DNA from: Apoderus coryli
Taxonomy: Eukaryota; Arthropoda; Insecta; Coleoptera; Attelabidae
Assembly (NCBI GenBank): GCA_911728435.2
Contig: OU452200.1
Location: 1,302,001 to 1,366,000, forward strand
Length of the DNA stretch: 64,000 nt
Direction: 5' to 3'
Numbering within the stretch: position 1 is the first letter of the stretch; every line of letters starts with the position of its first letter. A program made the translations under genes and the position numbers. Below the pieces are notes generated by a model. The model saw only the letters and a list, made by a program, of their open reading frames with translations, made no database searches and was not told the DNA's origin. Shown here piece by piece: positions 54,735 through 64,000 of this stretch.

Positions 54735-56350
54735 ATTTTATTTATTTATTTATTTATTTATTTATTCAGACACTACACACCTGGTAGGTAATAACAAGTA
54801 ATGCTTAACATCAAAATTAAACATAAAAAGACAACACACATAACACATTACGATACAAACTAATACAAGTACCCAAACTATGAAGACCTCAACTACTGAA
54901 AATACATCTTATCTGCTTAACGCTAGTATTAAATATATCTAGATCCATATCGCAAATCACTTTGTTACATTGCATACACATTATATTTATCGGAGAAATA
55001 CTAAATACATTTACATGAAATACATCTTTAAAATTATTTCTTAAGTGTACTTTAGAAACTTTGAAATATATAAAATTAATTAGATCACAGTCAAGTTTAT
55101 TTATATTATTAACAATATAGTATAAGTATATCACACATTGCATTTTGCGTCTATCACAGAGCGTTTGAACATTGTAACGGGTGAACATAAATTTATAAGA
55201 TATTTTAAATGGATACACACCATGTTCCCTCACATATAAAAATCTTAAGAATCTCTTCTGAACTCTTTCGATGTGATCGCCATGAGTATATGCTGTTCGC
55301 ATCCAAATAAGAGATGCATACTCAAGATGAGAACGCACTAAAGTATTGTACAATCTGATAATAGTAGAAATATTGAAGGTTTTACTGTTTCTCATTATGA
55401 ATCCCAATGATCTATAAGCCTTGTTAGTTATGTACTGATAGTGCTCATTAAATCTAAAATTAGACTGAAATATTACTCCTAGATCCTTAGTCTTATCTTT
55501 CCTTACTACTGGTATAGAATCTATATGATAATCGTACGGAATAAAGTTAACTTTCCTAGTAAATGCCACGACGGAACATTTCATAACATTCAATGACATT
55601 CTATTCCGTTTGAACCAATTGGCCGCCATGGATAAGTCATCTTGCAACAATTCGCAGTCCCCAATACTGTCAATGACCCTAAACAGCTTAAAGTCATCCG
55701 CAAAGAGCAAACCAATTGACGAACGTGCAGCACTTGGGAGATCATTTATAAATATATTGAAAAGTAGTGGACCCAAAATACTACCTTGGGGCACCCCAGA
55801 AGGAGTGCCGAACTCAAACGAATTTTTTTCGGATATTTTAACGGTACATTTTCTATTGCATAAATATGACCTCATGAACCCAACTGAATCAACAGAAAAC
55901 CCCAGCTTCCCCAACTTTGTGAGCAGTAGTCCATGGTCGACCTTATCGAATGCCTTGGCACAATCCGTATAAATGACATCGAGCTGCTCACCCCGCTAAA
56001 TAGCCATAGAAGCGTACTCAGAGAATGCCAGCAGATTGGTGGTCGTTGATCTACCTTGTAAAAAACCATGTTGGTACAAACTAAAGTTGGGCTTCATCCA
56101 GCTGTATACATCACCATAAAGGATACGCTCAAATATTTTGGCTAGACTATTAAGCACAGTTATAGGACGGTAGTTTGAAATGTCATTAATTTTTCCACTT
56201 TTATGTATAGGGGTGACGAGACCAAATTTCAAAATTTCAGGAAAATTGTTGGTCTTTATTGCTAAATTATAGATATGTGCCAAAGGTTTCGCCAGAAACT
56301 CCATACAGCCCTTGTAAATGTAGATTGGTATGTCATCAGATTTTAATAGT
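54735..56350 (-). mobile_element. Jockey/CR1-like non-LTR retrotransposon, single-stop RT frame
   Basis: The minus strand runs in one frame from about 56345 to 54889 with a single TAG at 55996. It contains GLVTPIHKSGKINDISNYRP, SLAKIFERILYGDVYSWM, QHGFLQGRSTTTNLL, then past the stop DCAKAFDKVDHGLLLTKLGK, FGTPSGVPQGSILGPLLFNI, IGLLFADDFKLFR (FADD catalytic pair), NRMSLNVMKCSVVAFTRK, KDLGVIFQSNF, SLGFIMRNSKTF and RSHLEYASLIW. The C-terminus ends at 54889. The 3' end is a TTTA/AAAT tetranucleotide tail (54735-54768). No endonuclease domain; 5'-truncated. It sits between inverted repeat arms. Confidence 0.92.
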
Positions 56351-56429
56351 AGCTATGAAATTAACCACTTTGAGAAAAAAGTTTATTAGTGTTTTTTGCA
56401 CAATTGGTGTAATAAATTACGGTTTTCAA

Positions 56430-56619
56430 AATATTTTCATAAAATTAAAAAAAAACAAAAAAATCAAAATCATTAAAAATGTTATTTTTGATATACCCTG
56501 TATAGTAATCGTAAATTTGGCATTTGAAATTGTAGTTTCGACACAAGCAGACGTTTTTATAAAGAATGACAAATAAAAAAGTTTTTCCTCTTCCAAACTC
56601 TATCCTTGGACACATTGTA
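56430..56619 (-). repeat. Repeat arm R, copy 3 (right inverted arm)
   Basis: Reverse complement of 54535-54725 with scattered differences, including a short deletion near 56570. Shares the flanking ATATTTTCATAAAATTAAAA with copy 1 at 24690. Confidence 0.78.
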
Positions 56620-57092
56620 TACCAAAATAAAACTTTTGTTTCTATTTGAAGACCATTTCTAAAACTTCTACGGTTTTTTTAAATTTCTTGGGTAATAGGT
56701 TCCATTCGAATTCAAAACTGAAATATTGTTAATTTTATTGTTTACTTGTGGGAAATATTTAAAAATGCAGGGGTAAATTTCCTGGTAATGACAAAAGTAG
56801 CATCGATTATGAAAAATCACCATAGCAACTCCGACATACAAGACAACGAAATTGATAATTTAAATTATTTGGCTAATTTCGAAGGTTTCAGAGCTATTTT
56901 TATAATGAAAACAGTGATAGTCAATATAATAATTTTAACTCATGGTATCAAGCCTCAACAGGGCCAGTAAGTTTCGAAAACCAAATATTATGATATTTTT
57001 TAATTTCTTTCATAATATTATGATATTTAATTTATACAAAAGCATTAAAACAGTCGTAGGAAAAGTATAGTGTGAAACTCGCATAAAATGAT
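56620..57092. other. No recognisable gene
   Basis: AT-rich; a 74-residue plus frame (56746-56970) has no known homology. Confidence 0.45.
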
Positions 57093-57164
57093 CATTTCCT
57101 ACTCGTATGATTTGCAGCACTCGCCTGCGGCTAATGCTGCAAACGATCATACTCGTAGGAAATA
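57093..57164. repeat. Imperfect hairpin with CTCGCCTGCGGC tip
   Basis: TTTCCTACTCGTATGAT plus TTGCAGCA on the left pairs with TGCTGCAA and ATCATACTCGTAGGAAA on the right. The tip reads CTCGCCTGCGGCTA. Confidence 0.6.
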
Positions 57165-57640
57165 TATGTCATTTAAAGTTCGTGGCACAATATACTATTA
57201 CAGCCTTCTGGAATTGCACAGAAACATCTTGGGCGTTACAATACATAATAACTCGAAAAATAACCACCAAACACACCTTTGAGAAAAATTATAAATTAAT
57301 GGCTTATAAATAAGTTGACAATAACTATTAAATTGCTTATCAAATGCTGCAATCAATTTCCGAGGCAACTCTTAATTATTTTTCCCAGGTTTCTTGTGAG
57401 TTCCAGGGATAAGCAATTAAGTGGATTTTTCCTATCAAAAACTAAGTAAAATATGACAAAAAAAAATTCTAGAATCAAAAAAGTTGTATTTATATAATTA
57501 TTCATCCAAGGAAAGGCATTGGCGTACATTTTTTTTGCAAAAACATTCGTCAAGATGCCGTTCGGAACTGGACTTGGTAAATTTAATCAAGTTACGACTA
57601 AATTAGTTCCTATACACTACATATAACACTGCCAAGTTAG
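57165..57640. other. No recognisable gene
   Basis: AT-rich, no supported coding. Confidence 0.45.
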
Positions 57641-57644
57641 AACA

Positions 57645-59155
57645 AACAAAATTGGGCAAAAGTTCTTGGTTCTGGTAAACTTGGGGACCCACAGAATTTG
57701 ACACTTTTTCTTAACTTTTTATAAAGCTTACCTTAAATAGAGATGAATTAAACCAAAAAATCAATGGATCATACAGTTTTTTGTTCTTAAATAAATAATA
57801 AAGATCTAAAATGCCTCGCTTCTTTTGGAACAAAAAGCGCCATAACCCGCTAATTATATAAACTATTTATGGGGTATTCTTCTATTTAGTAACCTTGATG
57901 ACCCACAGAATTCCTACTGAAGACACACAGACCACATTAAACCCCTTTTTTAAGTAAAATAAATTTGCTAAAATATTAAGATAGGGTTAGTGTGTTACAA
58001 GTTTATTTACATTTACCAATTCTACCAAACAAGAATATAGAGGTTATCTGCCATGTTGCCATATATATTCGACTCGTTCAAATGTTTTTTTGCGCAAAAA
58101 TTATTTTTCTGCAAGTTAAGACAAGTTAGTATTTTATTTGCTTCTAGCGATTATAGTGAAAGTAGTTTAAGTCTGGATTCGCTCTGATTACTTAGTTTAA
58201 AATTAATATTATCGTTAGGCTGGATAGTTTTGTTACTTGGGTTGGGTAGTTAGGTTAGTTTGGCTGAGTTCTATTGGGGTAGTTTCGCTAGTGTGGGTTG
58301 GGTTAGGTAGTTAGGTTAGTTTGGGTGAGTTATATTGGAGTAGTTTCGTTTGTTGGGTAGTTAGGTTAGTTTGGCTGAGTTCTATTGGGGTAGTTTCGCT
58401 AGTTTGGGTTGGGTTAGGTAGTTAGGTTAGTTTGGGTGAGTTATATTGGGGTAGTTTCGTTTGTTGGGTTGGGTAGTTAGGTTAGTTTGGGTGAGTTATA
58501 TTGGGGTAGTTTCGTTTGTTGGGTTGGGTAGTTAGGTTAGTTTGGCTGAGTTCTATTGGGGTAGTTTCGCTAGTTTGGGTTGGGTTAGGTAGTTAGGTTA
58601 GTTTGGGTGAGTTATATGGGGTTAGATTGAGTTACTTTATGGTAGTGTGCTTATATTGGGGTAGTTTGGTTAGATTAGTTTGGGATAGTGTGGTTAGATT
58701 GGGTTGGGTTAGGTAGTTAGGTTAATGTGGGTAAATGATGTTAGGTTGGGTAGTTGGGTTAAATTAGGTTTATTTTAGTTAAAGTATTAGTTTGACCATT
58801 TAAATATTTATAGGTGGTGAAATAGGTAATTTTTTTATTTTTGTTTATTTATTCCTTTCAGTTTTTAAAGTACGATTACACAATACTAGTGCAGTACATT
58901 TAAAACTCAGTGAAAATAAAATCACTTGGCAACACTGTAAATACTGTGTGATGTTATTAGCGTATTTTTACTACTGCGTTGCGTGAACGTCTTGTTTTAT
59001 TGAACTTTTAAAATCATTTTTCTCTTTCAAAAGTGCTTTATCCATAAATTTTTTTTTGAAAAAGTGTTCTATTACAATAGAGCTTTTAAGTAAAAAAAAA
59101 TTTTTTGCGAAATTCCGTGGGTCCCCAACTTTACCAGACCCAAAGTTCTTAAATA
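57645..59155. repeat. Minisatellite-bearing block with short inverted flanks
   Basis: GTTCTTGGTTCTGGTAAACT then TGGGGACCCACAGAATTT (57660-57700) reappears in reverse complement at about 59103-59148. Between them lies AT-rich sequence and the G/T-rich minisatellite. A non-autonomous element is possible, but arms longer than about 36 bp are not evident. Confidence 0.5.
58201..58770. repeat. G/T-rich minisatellite with TAGTTAGGTTAG units
   Basis: TAGTTAGGTTAGTTTGG begins at 58247, 58308, 58358, 58419, 58474, 58529 and 58590, spacing 50, 55 or 61 bp according to two alternating sub-units (…GCTGAGTTCTATTGG… and …GGTGAGTTATATTGG…). Almost no C on this strand. Degenerates after 58650. Confidence 0.88.
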
Positions 59156-60340
59156 TATACATACTACCTCTTGAGAACAAAGCATTTTGCGGACGCATAA
59201 TTTTTTCTGATAGTCACTCAAAGAATCGCCTATTAAATTAATGGTATTAACCTACTTAATAATCAACACATGAACATTAGTTTAGTTTAGTTCCATATAT
59301 GAAATATCAAAACGTTGCCGGTGTCCAAAACCTTGACGAACCTTATTATTTAGAAAAAATAAAAACAGTACAAACACGTTGGTTTAATAGTATCGTTATG
59401 TAGAAAAAAAATGATTTTTTGCAAAAAAATGGTTTCCTTTAAGAGTCGCTGATTTGTTAAACCACCCTCGTATGTTAATATATTTTAAATTTCTACAATA
59501 ATCAAAAAGTGCAATGCAATGCATATATTCAGCACAAGGTACAGGCTGCGCCTGTCAAATTAGGTAATCACATAAGAAACAATAATTCTTTCGATCTGCA
59601 CGCTGATGTACCCTCACCACATTCGCCCTTAAAAAGTTGTCAATATTAAAATTACAATAACTTACACATAATGCTTCTTCCTTTGTCTATTATAATCCTG
59701 GTTACAATTTTCAATACCAATGCTCAGGCTGCACGTAGAACAAAGAACTAATTTTTTCACAAAGTAACACATTTGGATTAAAAACGTAAGATTAGAAATC
59801 GCATAACATATTTCTCTTCACATATTATAACACATTACTATTACGCGATGGACCCGACGCAACGCAACGCGACGGTGATAATTATCTGCAAAATAACAAA
59901 ATAAACACACCCTTGCAGTTCACCGAAAGAATGTAGGTATACTGAACAAAATAATATTTGATTCTTAAAAAAATTAGAAACGTATTTAAATACAATACGC
60001 AAAACCGACAAATCGATAAGTCGCCGTATACACTAATTCTACTACTGTAGTTCTATAAAGTATTTAAAAATATTTCAAATATATAAAAACTGAAAAAAAA
60101 TTCACCGAGAATGTAAACAACTGAGTCATTATTCGAAACAATATGTTTCTGTAAAATATATTTGGATAAAATTTTAAAATATTAACTTATATCTTTCTTT
60201 TGTTTAAACAATCTTTATTTCAAAATTTCTTCAACATATTTAGTAAACAATAAGTACCTACACACTTTTGAATTCCTAAGCAGTGCCAAAATGCACTGGT
60301 CCTGGAAGAACATCATCAATTGGTGTAGAATTACTACATT
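59156..60340. other. No recognisable gene
   Basis: AT-rich with unsupported short frames. Confidence 0.45.
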
Positions 60341-60344
60341 TACA

Positions 60345-60750
60345 ATTTTTCTACTTTTTTAACAAATAAATCTAGACTATGACACTCCCTAATATCAGTC
60401 GGTAAGGCATTAAATATTGTACAGGCCCTAGACACTGGACTGTTCAATGCTACATTAGTTCTAGCTGTTTGCAAATAAATATTTGTTTGTGCTCTGGTCA
60501 TCAGCATTCACTCGCTGATGATTATGAATTATGCCAAATCAGGGATTTCTGTTGTGAACTCTAAGATGGCTAAACAGACCGATCCTCAAGCCGCAAACCT
60601 TGTCCCAAAAATTGCAATTAATTTTAAGAGTATTATTAATTATTTTAAAAATGATCTTACATTGTTCTAGGTCCAACACTTTCCCTATATAAATCAGGCA
60701 TATGGGTTCTTTTGTCATGCCCTAACAGGATTTTCCGAATTTTATTTTGT
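60345..60750 (-). pseudogene. Non-LTR retrotransposon ORF2 C-terminus
   Basis: Minus translation from about 60480 reads ARTNVALNSPVSRACTIFNA then LPTDIRECHSLDLFVKKVEK and L-stop. The SP..RAC.IFN.LP.DIR...SL..F block is the usual C-terminal end of CR1/Jockey-like non-LTR proteins. Upstream, in broken frames, comes LLGHDKRTHMPDLYRESVGP. RT motifs absent. Confidence 0.7.
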
Positions 60751-60753
60751 AGA

Positions 60754-61052
60754 ACTAGGCTCAAATTATTTTATTAGAAAAAAAAATGAAAGAATCCAAA
60801 AAACGGGGAATACGGGGGTCGTTTCAAACAAAATATCAAGCCATGTATATTAATATATCAAAGGTTATAGCTCGTAAACCAGAAGGTGTCAGGCATTCTC
60901 ACTAGGCTCAAATTATTTCTCAGGAAGAGGACTATTAGAAAAAAAATGAAAGAATCCAAAAAACGGGGAATACGGGGGTCGTTTCAAACAAAATATCAGG
61001 CCATGTATGTTAATACATCAAGGGTTATAGCTCGTTACCCAGAAGGTGTCAG
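60754..61052 (+). repeat. Tandem duplication of ~147 bp
   Basis: ACTAGGCTCAAATTATT starts at 60754 and 60901. Both units continue through AAAACGGGGAATACGGGGGT and CCAGAAGGTGTCAG with few differences; the second has a 15-bp extra piece (TCTCAGGAAGAGGAC). It lies just upstream of piggyBac 2 and may be its 5' end. Confidence 0.8.
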
Positions 61053-61346
61053 ACAGACGGTGTTCTTGTGAAAACGTCAATTTGCTGTTTTTTTTTTTTT
61101 TGTTTCTGTTGAAATAAGTTGTAAAGGTAAGCAGATATGTATTTTTATAAACATTTATACCCTAGTTATATTGTTACTAGTGTACTTAACAATATTATTT
61201 ATTGAAAATTTTTGTCTAGTTTTATTTTGAACAATTTTTTTTGTAAAATGTTGTGGTACGTTATGAGTACCAGTGCACGATAACTTGATTATTTCTTTAA
61301 ATTTGTTTCTAATAACATCACTTATCACATTATTTTTTTAGTGAAA

Positions 61347-62057
61347 ATGGATTTACCATTTAAATTTATCGGAATGACATATGACGAACCCATGGAGGAC
61401 ATTCAAGGTATGCAATCTAATCTAGAATCACTCGTTGACCACTCGGAGGAAGAATGCCCGGAAGAGATTGACAAAACCGATATCCCACAAGACATGATTC
61501 TTATGGAACGCCACACTGATGTCGACTCAGAAGATGATATGCCTCTTTCAGTTTTGCAGACCCAATTACAAACCTCGTCTCAGTCAACCGACAGACGTGA
61601 TTGGTCAAAACTTGTATATCCCCAGAAACCAGTTGATTTTGTTGCCGATTCTGGAATTACTGATATTGTGAAGAATATTGACACTCCAACGCCAGGAAAA
61701 CTTTTTCAGCTCTTTTTCACCGATGAAATCATTGAGTCCATTGCTTTTCAAACAAATTTGTATAGCCAATAAACTGCCACTGCGCCTAAAGTTACAAACA
61801 CAGAGGAAATAAAAACTTTTTTGGCTATAAATTTGTTGATGGGACTAAAACGTCTTCCCAGCTACAGGGATCACTGGAGTAGTGCTCCAGATTTTCATGA
61901 TTCCTATATTTCCTCTTTGATGATGGATCCTTTCAAATTTACATCTAAATGATAATGCCAAAGAAAGGTGAACCTTGCTACGATAAGCTTTACAAAGTGA
62001 GGCCACTCTTCAATTCGTTATCGGATAATTTTGAAAAATGTATGCTTCCCACCAATT
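61347..62057 (+). pseudogene. piggyBac transposase, N-terminal half
   Basis: The ATG at 61347 follows a predicted 3' splice site. The first roughly 90 residues are acidic (DHSEEECPEEIDKTD, DVDSEDDMPLSVLQ), the usual disordered N-terminus. Then the DDE_Tnp_1_7 start: TPGKLFQLFFTDEIIESIAF with QTNLYSQ. A TAA at 61770 interrupts the frame. The same frame continues with EEIKTFLAINLLMGLKRLPS and YRDHWSS, and a frame change near 61950 leads to YDKLYKVRPLFNSLSDNFEK. The coding breaks off at 62057 where the retrotransposon tail begins. Confidence 0.88.
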
Positions 62058-63230
62058 AATAATAATAATAATACATTTATTTGCATTCAAATCATAACAA
62101 CGTACAGATTAAGTCAGAATATCATAATAATGAATTGATATGCAAAATGGAGTTGAAAACAATTAAAAAAAGTTCTAAGTTCAACCCCATAATTAATAAC
62201 TTTAGAACCAAATTTCTAATACGTTCGACCAATAACTGCACTCCTTAGTCATGCCTTTTGCTACAATCAAAGTTTACTACTTTCCACAAAAAAATCTGAA
62301 AAGAAAAATTAAACAAAATATCTATTTGAAATCCAAAAGTCGATTCCTGTATTTAAACTTAAAAGCTGTAACCCCTAACTTTTTGAAGTACTCTGGTATG
62401 TTATTGTATAGCATGTAAATTTGGTAAGTAAATGATCTCTTGAATAATGAAGTTTTGTGCGGCGGGGGCGAAATAAGTCCGTGAAAACGTAAGTTCAACG
62501 TATGAACATCAGTCCTATATTTAATTTTATTAGAGAGGTATGGAGGACGATGGTTATTTATTATATTATGAAATAAAACTAGCGAATGTAACTTTCTTCG
62601 ATCCTGCCTGCTCAGCCACATAGCCTCCCTCAATTTGTGCGAAACGGGCTCAAATTGTCTAATTCCACACAAGGCATGATTTCTGAACCTTTTGAATTCT
62701 CTCTTTATCAGAACAATCTAGGCACGGTCCATACACAACAACAAAGGTTGTGATAGTAGATGCCTATGGGGATATAACATCTTTAATTACGAATATGCTC
62801 TCTGGATATTGATGCTCACATGCTTCTTAAACCGCAAATCGACATCCAATTCCAAGCCAAGATTTCTTGTTGAAGTTGAGAACTTTAAACTTGAGTTATT
62901 TACTTTGATATTCAGTTGCAACTCCAACAAGCGCCTGTTTTTACCAAAGACAGGAACGTCAGACTTAGAGGCACTGATCATGAGACCGTGCTTTTGAGAG
63001 AGCTCCACAATTCTGTTAATATCCTCGTTAATATCTTGATTAGCTAGATAATAGTCGTCATAAGTAAAGCTGTAGTAAATTTGCCGGTCATCCGCATATA
63101 TATATGCTCCTTGCAATGCTTTAGACTTGACCCTATGTAGCATGTGTAAATGTGAAACAATAAAGGTGAAAGTATTGAGCCTTGTGGAACTCCACACGTC
63201 AGTCTTTCCTTTGAAGATTCCCCATTACTT
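62058..63230 (-). mobile_element. Jockey/CR1-like non-LTR retrotransposon inserted in piggyBac 2
   Basis: Minus strand, 5' to 3': GESSKERLTCGVPQGSILSP with LLFHIY (about 63210-63140), then GAYIYADDRQIYYSF (YADD catalytic box, about 63105), LMISASKSDVPVFGK, NLGLELDVDLRFKKHVS, a broken RIQKVQKSCL segment (about 62700), and 62672-62322 with FEPVSHKLREAMWLSRQDRR, PPYLSNKIKYRTDVHTLNLR and FKFKYRNRLLDFK. The 3' end is an ATT/TTA trinucleotide tail (62058-62074). Same family as 18530-19065. Frames change at least three times; the first half of the RT is missing. Confidence 0.88.
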
Positions 63231-63600
63231 GACGAGTCTATGATCAAATTTAAAGGAAGGAGCAGCGTAACGCAATATTTTCCAAAAAAGCCAATTAAAA
63301 TGGATTACAAAATATGGGTATTGGTGAATAAGAATGAGTATAGCCAAAGGTTTCAAGTTTATACTGGCAAATCAGAGGATACCGAGAAAAGTTTAGGAGC
63401 AAGAGTAGTAAAAATTTTTGGATGGATTGGAAAATAAACATCACATGGATTATTTTGACAACTTTTTGAACAGTGTTCTGTTACGTTACGTGAAGTGAGT
63501 GAACAGAAAACTGCTCCCGAAGAGTGACAGAAATTTTAAAAGAGGAGAATCTGAAATTTTTACCTCGAACACTGAATTGCTCACCGGGAGAACGCTTCTG
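63231..63600 (+). pseudogene. piggyBac transposase, central part after the insertion
   Basis: Translation reads DESMIKFKGRSSVTQYFPKK, PIKMDYKIWVL and FQVYTGKSEDTEKSLGARVV, the first-aspartate region of piggyBac (DESM-x-x-FKGRS-x-x-QY-P-KP-K-G-K-W). A stop at 63435 follows; the next frame continues HHMDYFDNFLNSV (NFF/DNYFTS block) and a decayed tail to about 63600. It directly extends 61347-62057 when the non-LTR insert is removed. Confidence 0.85.
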
Positions 63601-63689
63601 CTTCTAATTTTAAATATAACACCCTATATTTCAAAGCACCTGGGTACTAATTAATATTTTCTTTCAAATGGTATTATTTTTTTTATTAT

Positions 63690-64000
63690 CTTTTTTTTTT
63701 TATTTATTTAGTATCACATACTATTACAATACATTTTCTACACAAATCTTAAAAACTAGCTTTAAGGTGTATATACATTGTCTTTTTAAACTCCCTTAAA
63801 TTACTGATGCGTCGGATACCCACGGGCAATGCATGAAAAAGTCTCAGACCTTCATTGAATACCGAGTGGCACAAAAAATCTCTATTACTAAATTCAATAT
63901 GAAAATTTTCATTTGATCTTAGATACCTTTGATGCATTTAATCTCGCATTTTCAAAAATTCCCGTAGATATTTTAGTGGATTCATATTTATTATTTTAAA
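63690..64000 (-). pseudogene. Non-LTR retrotransposon C-terminus with TTTA tail, cut by window end
   Basis: Minus frame 63937-63749: MHQRYLRSNENFHIEFSNRD then SVFNEGLRLFHALPVGIRRI and LREFKKTMYIHLK before the stop. G-x-x-LFN-LP--IR ... FK---- L is the C-terminal end of Jockey/CR1-like elements. An A/T-rich tail follows at 63690-63710. The 5' part lies beyond the window. Confidence 0.72.

Larger units (their letters stand above)
61060..63600 (+). mobile_element. piggyBac element 2, split by a non-LTR insertion
   Basis: Transposase coding on + at 61347-62057 resumes at 63231-63600, with a 1.2-kb minus-strand retrotransposon between. Upstream, AAAG|GTAAGC at 61126/61127 and TTTTTTTAG ending at 61341 look like a donor/acceptor pair of an intron of about 215 bp in the 5' UTR, immediately before the start codon. 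The 3' end after 63600 is truncated. TTAA-flanked termini were not identified. Confidence 0.8.

Noticed and set aside
58201..58770. True telomeric TTAGG array
   Set aside because: Units are 50-61 bp with much non-TTAGG sequence; only telomere-like strings are present.

Overview
The window looks like non-genic, transposon-dense DNA from an insect nuclear genome; a beetle or another insect with a large genome is plausible, but the sequence alone does not settle the order. It is AT-rich, and I recognise no complete host gene, rRNA gene, CRISPR array or bacterial-style operon. Almost everything identifiable is a transposon or retrotransposon, and nearly all copies are broken by stops, frameshifts, truncation or insertion of another element. 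The families seen are piggyBac (two), Tc1, Tc3-like and mariner, pogo/Tigger-like, Crypton-like tyrosine recombinase elements (two main copies), Penelope-like elements (two fragments), one Ty1/copia element, about fourteen non-LTR retrotransposon fragments of several clades, foldback/MITE elements, a tRNA-derived SINE-like unit and several tandem repeats.

Layout. 0.1-1.9 kb: a piggyBac copy with TTAA duplications and a non-LTR fragment nested inside it. 2.6-3.8 kb: a Tc1 relic and an RT relic. 5.7-9.3 kb: SINE-like unit, Crypton fragments in both orientations, non-LTR tail. 10.1-14.5 kb: pogo-type transposase tail, RNase H non-LTR element carrying a small hairpin insertion, mariner with an inverted duplication of its end, Penelope fragment, nested palindromes. 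15.9 kb: one possible host exon. 17.6-20.7 kb: non-LTR pieces and a Penelope C-terminus followed by a long direct repeat. 21.6-27.5 kb: Tc3/mariner chimera, pogo-like element with clear TIRs, RNase H non-LTR element cutting a Tc3-like element. 28.3-34.1 kb: foldbacks and a degenerate tandem repeat broken by a non-LTR insertion. 35.1-36.7 kb: second Crypton-like copy, itself interrupted by a polyadenylated retrocopy with an unusually long (93 bp) target duplication. 38.2-39.3 kb: 174-bp tandem repeat. 39.3-45.9 kb: mariner and Tc3 relics, possible C-terminal exon, copia element with its 3' LTR. 49-50.2 kb and 54.7-56.4 kb: two relatively intact non-LTR RT frames. 57.6-59.2 kb: G/T-rich minisatellite. 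60.3-64 kb: a second piggyBac copy with a 5'-UTR intron, split by a non-LTR insertion, plus further non-LTR tails.

The genes do not form a pathway; the organising principle is insertion into insertion. The most interesting signal not explained by ordinary annotation is a short motif recurring at eight or more places on both strands (CTGANGA-like box, stem-loop, GAAA box, short self-complementary box, closing helix). Its layout resembles a type-I hammerhead ribozyme core of the kind known from Penelope-like retroelements. Two copies lie in a direct repeat just downstream of a recognisable Penelope C-terminus. Reading frames and identities are from manual translation; no database search was run.
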